31,956 bases of DNA from an uncultured Bacteroidales bacterium (GTDB taxonomy: Bacteria; Bacteroidota; Bacteroidia; Bacteroidales; Bacteroidaceae): positions 1-31,956 of the forward strand of contig CALGJF010000031.1 of assembly GCA_937914945.1 (NCBI GenBank). Direction: 5' to 3'. Each line of letters starts with the position of its first letter. The first letter of the stretch is position 1. A model generated the notes under the pieces. It was given only the letters and a program-made list of their open reading frames with translations, did not search any database and had not been told where the DNA came from. The position numbers and the translations under genes are program-made. Shown piece after piece: positions 17,736 through 25,439 of the stretch.

Positions 17736-17743
17736 CAAAGTTA
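17736..17743 (-). promoter_or_regulatory. -7 box (TAACTTTG) of the grpE-dnaJ-folC unit
   Basis: On the minus strand TAACTTTG matches TAnnTTTG exactly, about 75 bases before the grpE start. A TTTG element lies 25 bases further upstream, slightly beyond the usual spacing. Confidence 0.6.
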
Positions 17744-17839
17744 CTCTTTTTTATCAGAATAAGTGTGCCAAATTGACAGCATTTCTTTTTTTTACTATGT
17801 TAATTGGCAGGTGGTGTCATATTTTAGACAGGGAATTTG

Positions 17840-17847
17840 TATATTTG
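17840..17847 (+). promoter_or_regulatory. -7 box (TATATTTG) of the sulfatase gene
   Basis: TATATTTG matches TAnnTTTG exactly and lies 25 bases before the ATG at 17873, giving a short leader. No TTG lies at the usual spacing. Confidence 0.6.
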
Positions 17848-17872
17848 CGATATGTAACAAACTAATATTTTT

Positions 17873-19405
17873 ATGGATGTGAAAAAATCTGCTCTTTTTT
17901 CTGTGGCATTGCTATCGTTGCTCGATTCGCAGGTTGCTGCACAAGAGCAAACAAGGCCGAATGTGTTGCTTATTTATGCTGATGATTTGGGTTATGGTGA
18001 TGTGGAGTGTTATGGCGCACAAGGAGTGCGCACTCCCAATATCAATGCCTTGCGTGAAAGGGGTGTGAAGTTTGCGAATAGCTATGCCACGGCTTCCACA
18101 AGCACGCCTTCGCGTTACTCTTTGTTGACAGGCGTATATGCTTGGCGTAGAGAGGGTACCGATGTTGCAGCCGGCAATGCTGCTATGATTATAAAGCCCG
18201 AAATTCCGACTGTTGCCGATGTGTTTAAGAGCGCGGGCTATCGTACTGCCGCTTACGGTAAATGGCATCTTGGTTTAGGTGCTGTTACAGGAGAACAGGA
18301 TTGGAACGGCAGGATATCTCCTTCGCCGCTTGATTTGGGCTTTGACGAGCACTATATAATGGCAGCAACAGCCGACCGCGTGCCTTGTGTTTTCATTGAA
18401 AACGGGTTGGTTTCGGGCTACGATGCCTCTGCCCCCATAGAGGTCAGCTATAAAGCGAATTTCGAAGGGGAGCCCACCGGGAAGGATAACCCGGAATTAT
18501 TGTATAATCTGAAATCGAGTCATGGTCATAATATGTCCATAGTTAATGGAATAGGTCGCATTGGTTATATGAAGGGCGGGGGCTCTGCACTCTGGAAAGA
18601 CGAAAATATTGCCGATTCTATAACCACGCGGGCTGTTGATTTCATACGTTCCAATGCCGATGAGCCTTTCTTTATCTATTTTGCCGCCAACGACGTGCAT
18701 GTGCCACGCTTTCCGCATGAACGTTTCAGGGGTGCCAGCAGCATGGGGCTGCGCGGCGATGCCATTGCTCAGTTCGATTGGTCGGTGGGGCAGCTTATCG
18801 CTGCCTTGCGTGAATGTGGTATATTGGAAAACACATTGATTATACTTACCAGCGACAACGGTCCCGTAACAGACGACGGCTATGCCGATGCCGCCGATGA
18901 ATTGTTGGGTACCCACAAACCGGCGGGCACTCTGCGCGGTGGTAAATACAGTGCCTTTGAGGGTGGTGCGCGTGTTCCTTTTATTGTATCGTGGCCGGCG
19001 CGTGTTCCTTGCGGTGGCGAGTGTAACAGTCTTGTTTCGCAAGTCGATTTCTTGCCCACTATGGCAGCGCTTGTGGGTGTTGATGCTCCCGCCGATTCGC
19101 TCATAGATGGCAGAAACAGCCTTGCGGCATGGCTTGGCGACGAAAATTCATCGCGCGAGTATGTCATTACACAGGCCTCCAATCACACTCTGTCGCTACG
19201 CACAAAAACATGGAAGTATATAGAGCCTAAGGGTGGCCCTGCCATGGTGCCGTGGGGGCCGCGCATTGAAACAGGCTATTCGCTTGAACCGCAGTTGTAT
19301 GATATGCGCGTGGGTGAAGAAAAGAATGTGGCCGACAGCCTTCCCGCTGTGGTCGATTATATGAAACAGCTGTTGCAGGCCGAGAAGGATAGAAAATTCG
19401 AATAA
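17873..19405 (+). CDS. Exported sulfatase, serine type (alkaline-phosphatase superfamily, S1)
   Basis: This 510-residue protein removes sulfate from a sulfated substrate, probably a host or dietary glycan, in the periplasm. It has a signal peptide (MDVKKSALFSVALLSLLDSQVAAQ), the metal-binding start RPNVLLIYADDLGYGD (Asp37, Asp38), the active-site segment STSTPSRYSLLTG (Ser77 of S-x-P-S-R), GKWHLG (129-134), NDVHVPR (273-279) and SDNG (327-330). The nucleophile position is Ser, so activation to formylglycine needs an anaerobic sulfatase-maturing enzyme, which is not in this window. It stands apart from any SusCD genes. The exact substrate cannot be inferred. The helicase gene follows after 9 bases, so the two may share a transcript. 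Confidence 0.92.
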   Translation: MDVKKSALFSVALLSLLDSQVAAQEQTRPNVLLIYADDLGYGDVECYGAQGVRTPNINALRERGVKFANSYATASTSTPSRYSLLTGVYAWRREGTDVAAGNAAMIIKPEIPTVADVFKSAGYRTAAYGKWHLGLGAVTGEQDWNGRISPSPLDLGFDEHYIMAATADRVPCVFIENGLVSGYDASAPIEVSYKANFEGEPTGKDNPELLYNLKSSHGHNMSIVNGIGRIGYMKGGGSALWKDENIADSITTRAVDFIRSNADEPFFIYFAANDVHVPRFPHERFRGASSMGLRGDAIAQFDWSVGQLIAALRECGILENTLIILTSDNGPVTDDGYADAADELLGTHKPAGTLRGGKYSAFEGGARVPFIVSWPARVPCGGECNSLVSQVDFLPTMAALVGVDAPADSLIDGRNSLAAWLGDENSSREYVITQASNHTLSLRTKTWKYIEPKGGPAMVPWGPRIETGYSLEPQLYDMRVGEEKNVADSLPAVVDYMKQLLQAEKDRKFE

Positions 19406-19414
19406 TTTCTAAAT

Positions 19415-20758
19415 ATGATGGATAGTATAATCACGCGCAATCAGATAACAGCGCTCGATAATCTCAAAATAAAGGCGATAAATGCCATGCAGGAGCGTGC
19501 CATAGTGCATTGCCGCAGTGGCAAGAGCATGATATTGCTCTCGCCCACAGGTACGGGAAAGACTTTGGCCTATCTGTTGCCTTTGCTTGAGCGTATCAAT
19601 GAATTTAATTGCAAGAGCGTTCAGGCTGTGATAATAGTTCCCACGCGTGAGCTTGCCAAACAGGTGAGCGAGGTGTGGCGCTCCATGAAACTGCATTACA
19701 GGATGGTGGCACTCTATGGCGGCCGTCCTGTGGAACAGGAGGCTGCCATGTTCTCCGGTGCATCTCCCGCTGTTGTTGTGGGTACTCCGGGGCGTCTTAT
19801 CGACCATTTGAAAAAAAGTACATTCTCGGTGAACGAATGTTCGCTTGTGGTTATAGATGAATTTGACAAATGTTTGGAGATGGGCTTTCGCGACGAAATG
19901 GAGTCTCTGCTCTCCATGCTGCCCGCTGTGAAAGCGCGTTATCTGCTATCGGCAACCGATGCCGCGGAGATACCCCTTTTTGCCGGTGCCGATTATGGCG
20001 AGCCGCTTGATTTTCGCATGCAGGGCGGGCTGCCACTTATGCGTACTTCGTTTTTTAGCGTAACAACCACGCCCGACGAGCGTTTGCAAAAGCTGTTCCG
20101 TCTGTTGTGCTCTTTCAATGGAGAGCCGTCAATCGTTTTTTGCAATTTCAGGGAGAGTGTCGATGAGGTGCGGGCGTTCCTCTCCAAAAACGGTTTGCGT
20201 TGCACAGCCTATCATGGTGCAATGGAGCAGAAGGATAGGGAACTTGCTCTATATAAATTCTCGGCATCGTGTGTAAATGTTCTTGTGAGTACCGATATTG
20301 CAGCGCGCGGCCTTGATATTAAGGATGTGAAGCATGTGGTACACTATCAGCGTGCCATGAGTGCCGATATCTTTACACACCGCAATGGGCGCACAGCACG
20401 CTGGGAAGCCGATGGAGCCGTATATATGATTTCTTTTGAAGGAAAGGATTTGCCCGATTACGTTCCCGATACTCTCATGGAATATGAACTTCCCAAAAGG
20501 GCTGTGTTGCCACAAGCGGCGCAGTGGGCGGCCCTGTATGTGGGCAAGGGCAAACGCGACAAGATAAGCCGTGGCGACCTTGCGGGTTTCTTTATGAAAA
20601 AAGGCTGCTTGCGTGCCGACGAGGTTGGCGTGATAACGGTGTTCGACCGTTACTCCTATGTGGCAGTGAAGATGAATAAAATGCGCGAGGTGCTTAAAGC
20701 CGTTGCGGGGGAAAAGATAAAAGGCATAAAAACCATAATAGAGCCGGTACGCGGGTAA
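19415..20758 (+). CDS. DEAD-box-type RNA helicase with DbpA-like RNA-binding domain (DEFD variant)
   Basis: This 447-residue ATP-dependent RNA helicase carries SPTGTGKT (43-50), PTRELA (76-81), TPGR (124-127), a Walker B motif IDEFD (147-151) that reads DEFD instead of DEAD, SAT (179-181), STDIAARGLDI (292-302) and HRNGRTAR (322-329). The last 70 residues (about 378-445; KISRGDLAGFF, VAVKMNKMREVL, IKGIKTIIEPV) look like the DbpA RNA-binding domain, which in E. coli DbpA targets 23S rRNA. A role in ribosome assembly is therefore likely. The N-terminal Q-motif region is short and only partly recognisable. The start is the first ATG of the pair at 19415; the second, three bases on, is equally possible. 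Confidence 0.88.
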   Translation: MMDSIITRNQITALDNLKIKAINAMQERAIVHCRSGKSMILLSPTGTGKTLAYLLPLLERINEFNCKSVQAVIIVPTRELAKQVSEVWRSMKLHYRMVALYGGRPVEQEAAMFSGASPAVVVGTPGRLIDHLKKSTFSVNECSLVVIDEFDKCLEMGFRDEMESLLSMLPAVKARYLLSATDAAEIPLFAGADYGEPLDFRMQGGLPLMRTSFFSVTTTPDERLQKLFRLLCSFNGEPSIVFCNFRESVDEVRAFLSKNGLRCTAYHGAMEQKDRELALYKFSASCVNVLVSTDIAARGLDIKDVKHVVHYQRAMSADIFTHRNGRTARWEADGAVYMISFEGKDLPDYVPDTLMEYELPKRAVLPQAAQWAALYVGKGKRDKISRGDLAGFFMKKGCLRADEVGVITVFDRYSYVAVKMNKMREVLKAVAGEKIKGIKTIIEPVRG

Positions 20759-20763
20759 CGACT

Positions 20764-20794
20764 TTGTTATTCTGAAAATATTTACGTAGCTATG
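20764..20794 (+). promoter_or_regulatory. Probable promoter of the WG-repeat gene
   Basis: TTG (20764-20766), a 20-base spacer and TAGCTATG (20787-20794, one mismatch to TAnnTTTG) fit the Bacteroidota promoter. Transcription from here would start near or after the upstream ATG at 20792, which supports translation from the ATG at 20825. Confidence 0.4.
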
Positions 20795-20824
20795 CAAAAT
20801 ATTGTAAATTATTATATTGTATCG

Positions 20825-23035
20825 ATGAAAAACTGTTTGATAGATTTGAGAAAGACAATCTTTTTATTTGCCATGCTTGTTGGTGTGTTGCTTATTGCGC
20901 AGCCTGCCTACGCCCAGAAGTATAAAAAATATAAAGCCTACAAGCCCGAAAAATTCGCTTGGTGGGAGGTTAAGTATCCCGATGGTACGGTTGGAATAAG
21001 TATTGGCAAGAAAAAGAACGTTATAGCCGGCAGAGCACGCGGATATTCAGCTGTAGAATATGTTGAGAATGACCAAGTATTTAAGGTAAGCAATAATAAA
21101 TATGTGGGATTTGTGGATAGGCAGGGCTATGAACTGCTTGCACCCGATAAATACACAAATGCTTTAATCATTGACCTAAACGATTCTGTAAGGATTTTCA
21201 AGGTTGCAAAAACTGATGATGAAGGTACAAAATGGGGCCTTATCGATGCATCATGTAAGGAGATGCTCCCTTGTTTGTATTCATACATATTGATGAAACG
21301 TGGGTCGTTGAAACATAATGATAAAACGATAACATGCAAATACTTTGTAGTAAGTCGTAAGGAAGATGATAATCGTGAATCGGTTGCTGTGTTTGATGAT
21401 GCTTGCTCTATTGTGCAACCATTCGTCGAGTGTAAATCGATAGAAGTTGTATTTAAGGAAAAATACACATCGGAGGATTTAAAGTCAAACATACTATGTT
21501 ATAATATTCGAAAAGGTGATAACTATGGCGTCTACGATAAAAATGGCAAGCTCATAGTACCGGATATATACGATTTTGTATCTCCCAATGATATACATGG
21601 CCGATTAAGAGTAGAAATAAAGAAGGATAACAAGTGGGGAGTTCTTGATGAAAAAGGCAGAGTGCTAATATCACCTAAATACGATTTTATATACACCTGG
21701 GATAGAGATGGTATAAAGTATTTCTCTGTAGAATTAAAAGGTAAGAATGGTATTTGCGACGAAAAAGGTGTGGAGATAATACCTCCAATATATAGCAATA
21801 CGATATTTGTTGGTTCTGATAAAAAATTTAATATAAAAATAGGCAGTGATTTTGTTGCAATAGATACAGAACGGTTCCGTAATCCCGAAAAAAGGGTTGC
21901 TCGCAAGAATGGTCGTTGGGTGTTGGAGTATAAGGGCAATGTGTTCAGTGCAAGAAGCTATGATGCACTGCGTTGGGATGCAAAGACAGGTAAATATGTA
22001 GCCACATATAAAGGGTATAAAACCAATATTGACCGTGCCGGAAACGAGGAAAATCCGATACCGGCGCAGATGTACGAGAAGGCCGAAAAGAAAACATCGG
22101 GCAGTATCAAAGAAAGGGTTGCTTTATATAAAAAGGTTATTGAAGTTGATGATGCCAACAAGGCCGGATATAAAGCGCGTGCATTGGCAAGCATTGGTAA
22201 GATTTATGAAAATTCGGGCGATACCAATACCGCTTTACAATATTATGATAAAGCATCAGCGCTTGGTAACTACAATGCTCGAAGTAGCGCGCGAGGCATA
22301 AGAAACAAGGCTGCCGCTGCCGAGAGGAGGGAGAAAAGGCAGCAGGTTGGTAGTGCCATATCGCAGTTCGTCGGGGCTTTGGCATCGGCTACATCGGGTA
22401 CTCCATATGGTGGAGGTGGTTCCTCCTATTCGGGAAATAGCGATGTCAGTCGTCTGTTTAGTTATAGCGGTACGCAACGCCAAGGTCAGAAAGATACCAA
22501 TGGACGTATAATTGATTTTGAGTATAATGGCCCGATGCCTATGGGAGAAGCCCACTTTGTCAATTACAAGGATGGATATACAAGTGTAACCACCTATACA
22601 AATTGTATTATGTGCTATGGTCAAAAGGTGTGTAGAATGTGTAATGGCCAGGGTTCTTATTATCATGCATACTTCAAGAATTACCAACCATGTCCGTCAT
22701 GCTTTGGAAGGAGGGTTTGTTCTGAGTGTGGCGGGCAGGGCGTGAAACTTTCTGTCGATTTGTGGCCGCCGGGTTATGCCGATGCTTATCTAAAAACGAA
22801 GCGCGGGGGTGGTTCTTCGGGTAGCTCGTCTTCATCATCGTCGTCAAGTTCCTCATCGTCTTCCGGTGGCACTTGTCCCGATTGTAACGGAAAAGGGTAT
22901 CGCCCGCAGTCTTATACTCATGCTGCATCCTCCTCATTTGCTCCATATCACAACAGCGGTGGTAGCACCTGTCCCATATGCAACGGCGTAACAGACCATT
23001 ATCATTACAGATGCACAACCTGTAAAAGGCATTAG
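20825..23035 (+). CDS. Exported WG-repeat protein with TPR-like and DnaJ-type zinc-finger segments
   Basis: This is a 736-residue protein of unknown function. It has a signal peptide ending QPAYAQ, then WG-type beta repeats (KWGLIDASCKEMLP at about 136-149, NYGVYDKNGKLIVPDIYD at 233-250, KWGVLDEKGRVLISPKYD at 270-287, KNGICDEKGVEIIPPIY at 307-323). A TPR/Sel1-like helical segment follows (about 430-480, with KIYENSGDTNTALQYYDKAS), then a basic helix. The C-terminal part has CxxC pairs at 594/597, 603/606, 623/626 and 632/635 in DnaJ-like CxxCxGxG spacing. A run of 14 Ser (667-680) leads to further CxxC pairs at 684/687, 716/719 and 730/733. The start at 20825 is preferred over 20792 because of the signal peptide and the putative promoter. 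Base use is more AT-rich than in its neighbours through most of the WG region. Confidence 0.85.
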   Translation: MKNCLIDLRKTIFLFAMLVGVLLIAQPAYAQKYKKYKAYKPEKFAWWEVKYPDGTVGISIGKKKNVIAGRARGYSAVEYVENDQVFKVSNNKYVGFVDRQGYELLAPDKYTNALIIDLNDSVRIFKVAKTDDEGTKWGLIDASCKEMLPCLYSYILMKRGSLKHNDKTITCKYFVVSRKEDDNRESVAVFDDACSIVQPFVECKSIEVVFKEKYTSEDLKSNILCYNIRKGDNYGVYDKNGKLIVPDIYDFVSPNDIHGRLRVEIKKDNKWGVLDEKGRVLISPKYDFIYTWDRDGIKYFSVELKGKNGICDEKGVEIIPPIYSNTIFVGSDKKFNIKIGSDFVAIDTERFRNPEKRVARKNGRWVLEYKGNVFSARSYDALRWDAKTGKYVATYKGYKTNIDRAGNEENPIPAQMYEKAEKKTSGSIKERVALYKKVIEVDDANKAGYKARALASIGKIYENSGDTNTALQYYDKASALGNYNARSSARGIRNKAAAAERREKRQQVGSAISQFVGALASATSGTPYGGGGSSYSGNSDVSRLFSYSGTQRQGQKDTNGRIIDFEYNGPMPMGEAHFVNYKDGYTSVTTYTNCIMCYGQKVCRMCNGQGSYYHAYFKNYQPCPSCFGRRVCSECGGQGVKLSVDLWPPGYADAYLKTKRGGGSSGSSSSSSSSSSSSSSGGTCPDCNGKGYRPQSYTHAASSSFAPYHNSGGSTCPICNGVTDHYHYRCTTCKRH

Positions 23036-23057
23036 AATAATAAATGTGTAATTATAC

Positions 23058-23107
23058 AATAGGGCAGGAATTATTGCTCAATAACTCCTGTCCTATTCTT
23101 TTTTATT
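23058..23107 (+). terminator. Terminator after the WG-repeat gene
   Basis: A 12-pair stem (23058-23069 with 23086-23097, including one G-T wobble; arms AATAGGGCAGGA and TCCTGTCCTATT) has a further inner TTATT/AATAA pairing and is followed by CTTTTTT. It starts about 22 bases after the stop. Confidence 0.88.
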
Positions 23108-23182
23108 CGATAATTTTAAGCATTTTGTCGGCTGTTGATAACTTTTTTGTTGCAAAATGGCAAAAAAAGATTGCTACTGTTA

Positions 23183-23210
23183 TTGTCTGTTAAAAAAAGA
23201 GCTATATTTG
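23183..23210 (+). promoter_or_regulatory. Promoter of the serC-serA cluster
   Basis: TTG (23183-23185), a 17-base spacer and an exact -7 box TATATTTG (23203-23210) form the best full promoter match in the window. Transcription would start around 23216, leaving a leader of about 110 bases. Confidence 0.72.
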
Positions 23211-23241
23211 CAACCATCTTTGTTGAATATCACAAGGAAAG

Positions 23242-23271
23242 GCTGCTGGTGCGGTTTGCTGCCACGGCAGT
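23242..23271 (+). promoter_or_regulatory. Structured leader hairpin upstream of serC
   Basis: Within the leader, CTGC-TGG-GC (23243-23252) can pair with GC-CCA-GCAG (23258-23270) around a small loop with bulges. It is a G+C-rich island in an AT-rich leader. It does not match a riboswitch class known to me, and the T-rich DNA after it is not a clean terminator. Confidence 0.3.
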
Positions 23272-23328
23272 CTCATTTTATTTTATATAAGGTAGAAAAC
23301 AAACTATAATACATAACGATTTTTTGAT

Positions 23329-24396
23329 ATGAAGAAGATTAATTTTAATGCAGGGCCATCCGTTATGCCCCAGGAGGTATTTGATGCGGCTGCAAAGTCT
23401 GTTCTTGATTTTAATGGCATAGGCCTCTCTATATTGGAAATAAGCCACCGTTCAAAGGAATTTGTTGCAGTACTCGACGAGGCGCGCGCACTTTTCAAAG
23501 AGATTCTCGACATCCCCGATGGCTATACCACGCTGTTCCTTGGTGGTGGTGCAAGCATGCAGTTCTGCATGGTGCCCTATAACTTCCTAAAAACAAAGGC
23601 TGCATACTTGAATACAGGTACATGGTCTTTGAAGGCTTTGAAGGAGGCGCAAATTATTGGTGAGGCTGTTGAGGTGGCATCTTCAAAGGATAAACTATAC
23701 AGCTATATTCCAAAGGATTATGTAATCCCCGCCGATGCCGACTATTTCCACATTACCACAAACAACACCATCTATGGTACCGAGATTCGCCACGATATAG
23801 ATTCTCCCGTGCCTTTGATTGCCGATATGTCATCCGATATTTTCTCTCGCCCCATAGATGTGAGCAAATATAACTGTATATATGGTGGCGCACAGAAGAA
23901 TCTCGCTCCCGCAGGTGTTGCTTTTGCCATTGTTAAGGAGGACGCACTCGGCCAGGTAGATCGCAAGATTCCTTCAATGCTCAACTATAAAACTCATATC
24001 GACGGCGGTTCAATGTATAATACTCCTCCTGTGTTCCCCATATATGTGGCATTGGAGAATCTGCGTTGGATAAAGGCACAGGGTGGTGTGTGCGAAATGC
24101 AGCGCCGTGCCGAGTTGCGCTCACAAATGCTTTATGACGAGGTTGACCGCAACCGCATGTTCAAGGGTACCGCAGCTGTTGAGGATCGTTCAATTATGAA
24201 CATTGATTTTGTTATGGCCGATGAATATAAAGAACTCGAGGCCGACTTTATGCAATTTGCCACATCAAAGGGTATTTGCAACATCAAGGGACACCGTTCT
24301 ATCGGCGGTTTCAGAGCATCGTGCTACAATGCAATGCCCATTGAGGGCGTTCAGCGTTTGGTTGAGTGCATGAAAGAGTTTGAACAGTCAAAGTAA
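23329..24396 (+). CDS. serC: Phosphoserine aminotransferase
   Basis: This 355-residue PLP enzyme converts 3-phosphohydroxypyruvate to phosphoserine, the second step of serine synthesis. It begins with the class signature NFNAGPSVMPQEV and shows EISHRSKEF, LFLGGGASMQF, NTGTWS, and the lysine segment IYGGAQKNLAPAGV, in which the Lys of AQKN forms the PLP Schiff base. The C-terminal region has GHRSIGGFRASCYNAMP for phosphate binding. Length is normal. It is the first gene of a plus-strand run with serA 15 bases downstream. It has its own promoter and a long leader. Confidence 0.96.
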   Translation: MKKINFNAGPSVMPQEVFDAAAKSVLDFNGIGLSILEISHRSKEFVAVLDEARALFKEILDIPDGYTTLFLGGGASMQFCMVPYNFLKTKAAYLNTGTWSLKALKEAQIIGEAVEVASSKDKLYSYIPKDYVIPADADYFHITTNNTIYGTEIRHDIDSPVPLIADMSSDIFSRPIDVSKYNCIYGGAQKNLAPAGVAFAIVKEDALGQVDRKIPSMLNYKTHIDGGSMYNTPPVFPIYVALENLRWIKAQGGVCEMQRRAELRSQMLYDEVDRNRMFKGTAAVEDRSIMNIDFVMADEYKELEADFMQFATSKGICNIKGHRSIGGFRASCYNAMPIEGVQRLVECMKEFEQSK

Positions 24397-24411
24397 TTTA
24401 GAATTTACATT

Positions 24412-25332
24412 ATGAAAAAGATATTGGTTGCCACAGAGAAACCCTTTGCTGCGGTTGCTGTGAATGGAATAAAAGAGGTTGCCGAGAATGCCGGTTACGA
24501 GGTTGTTCTTTTGGAAAAGTATGCCGACAAGGCTGCGTTGCTTGCAGCTGTAGCCGATGTAGATGCCATAATCATACGTAGCGATGTGATAGATGCCGAG
24601 GTTATGGATGCCGCAAAGCAGTGCAAGATTGTTGTTCGCGCAGGTGCGGGCTATGATAATGTTGATTTGGCTGCCGCCACCGAGCGTGGTATTTGCGTAA
24701 TGAATACCCCCGGCCAGAACTCCAATGCTGTTGCCGAGCTTGCCTTCGGTATGATGGTATATGCATACCGCAATATGTATAATGGCACATCGGGCATGGA
24801 GCTCAAAGGCAAGAAACTCGGTATTCATGCCTATGGCAATGTGGGCCGCAATGTCGGTCGCATAGCCAAGGGCTTTGGTATGGATATTTATATTTATGAT
24901 ATATTTACGCCCCAGGAGATTGTAGACGCCGATGGAGTGAAACGTGTGAATTCGGCCGAGGAGTTGTATAAGATTTGCGATGTTGTGTCGTTGCACGTTC
25001 CTGCCACCCCCGAAACAAAGAATTCTATCGGCAAGGCACTTGTCGGCTCAATGCCCAAAAAGGCACTGCTTGTAAACACTGCCCGCAAGGAGGTTATCAA
25101 CGAGCCCGAGCTTATTGAACTTATGGCGGAACGTGCTGATATTAAGTATGTTACCGATATTGCTCCCGCAGCTCTGGACGAGTTCTCCAAGTTCGAGGGC
25201 CGTTTCTTTGCCACTCCCAAAAAGATGGGAGCACAGACCGCCGAAGCGAATATCAATGCCGGTATTGCCGCTGCAAAACAGATTGTAGCCTTCTTTGAAG
25301 AGGGTTGCGAGCGTTTCCGCGTAAATAAATAA
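24412..25332 (+). CDS. serA: D-3-phosphoglycerate dehydrogenase, lysine-type
   Basis: This 306-residue NAD-dependent enzyme oxidises 3-phosphoglycerate to phosphohydroxypyruvate. It has the D-2-hydroxyacid dehydrogenase layout: VRAGAGYDNVD (75-85), a Rossmann glycine motif reading GIHAYGNVGRNVG (137-149), SLHVPATPETKN, and NTARKEV with the conserved Arg225. The canonical catalytic Glu and His (the EP and PHIG segments) are missing. The equivalent places read VTDIAPAALDEF and ATPKKMGAQTAEA, with Lys270/271. This form, lacking an ACT domain, is known in Bacteroidota and in Entamoeba. Position 15 bases after serC confirms the role in serine synthesis. No terminator follows; a repeat lies at 25337. 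Confidence 0.92.
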   Translation: MKKILVATEKPFAAVAVNGIKEVAENAGYEVVLLEKYADKAALLAAVADVDAIIIRSDVIDAEVMDAAKQCKIVVRAGAGYDNVDLAAATERGICVMNTPGQNSNAVAELAFGMMVYAYRNMYNGTSGMELKGKKLGIHAYGNVGRNVGRIAKGFGMDIYIYDIFTPQEIVDADGVKRVNSAEELYKICDVVSLHVPATPETKNSIGKALVGSMPKKALLVNTARKEVINEPELIELMAERADIKYVTDIAPAALDEFSKFEGRFFATPKKMGAQTAEANINAGIAAAKQIVAFFEEGCERFRVNK

Positions 25333-25336
25333 TATG

Positions 25337-25403
25337 TGTCATTCCGAACGAATGTGAGGAATCTCTTTTATGTTTCTCGTCGCTTCGCTCTGTAGAAATG
25401 ACA
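25337..25403. repeat. REP/MITE-like palindromic element
   Basis: A 67-base element starts TGTCATTCCGAAC and ends TAGAAATGACA, so its ends are inverted copies of TGTCATT (25337-25343 and 25397-25403). Its middle has the GAATGTGAGGAATCTC and CGTCGCTTCGCTC pieces that I recall from short dispersed intergenic repeats in Bacteroidota and other bacteria. It sits between serA and the DUF1015 gene. No second copy was seen in the window. Confidence 0.6.
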
Positions 25404-25439
25404 ATGTATTGTAAAATTAATTATAATTACCTATATTAA

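Noticed and set aside
22823..22864. Phase-variable simple repeat
   Set aside because: Serine codons are mixed and the unit is in triplets, so slippage causing a frameshift is unlikely.
25337..25403. Rho-independent terminator after serA
   Set aside because: The ends are complementary over only about seven bases with a 53-base interior and there is no T-run, so a repeat element fits better.
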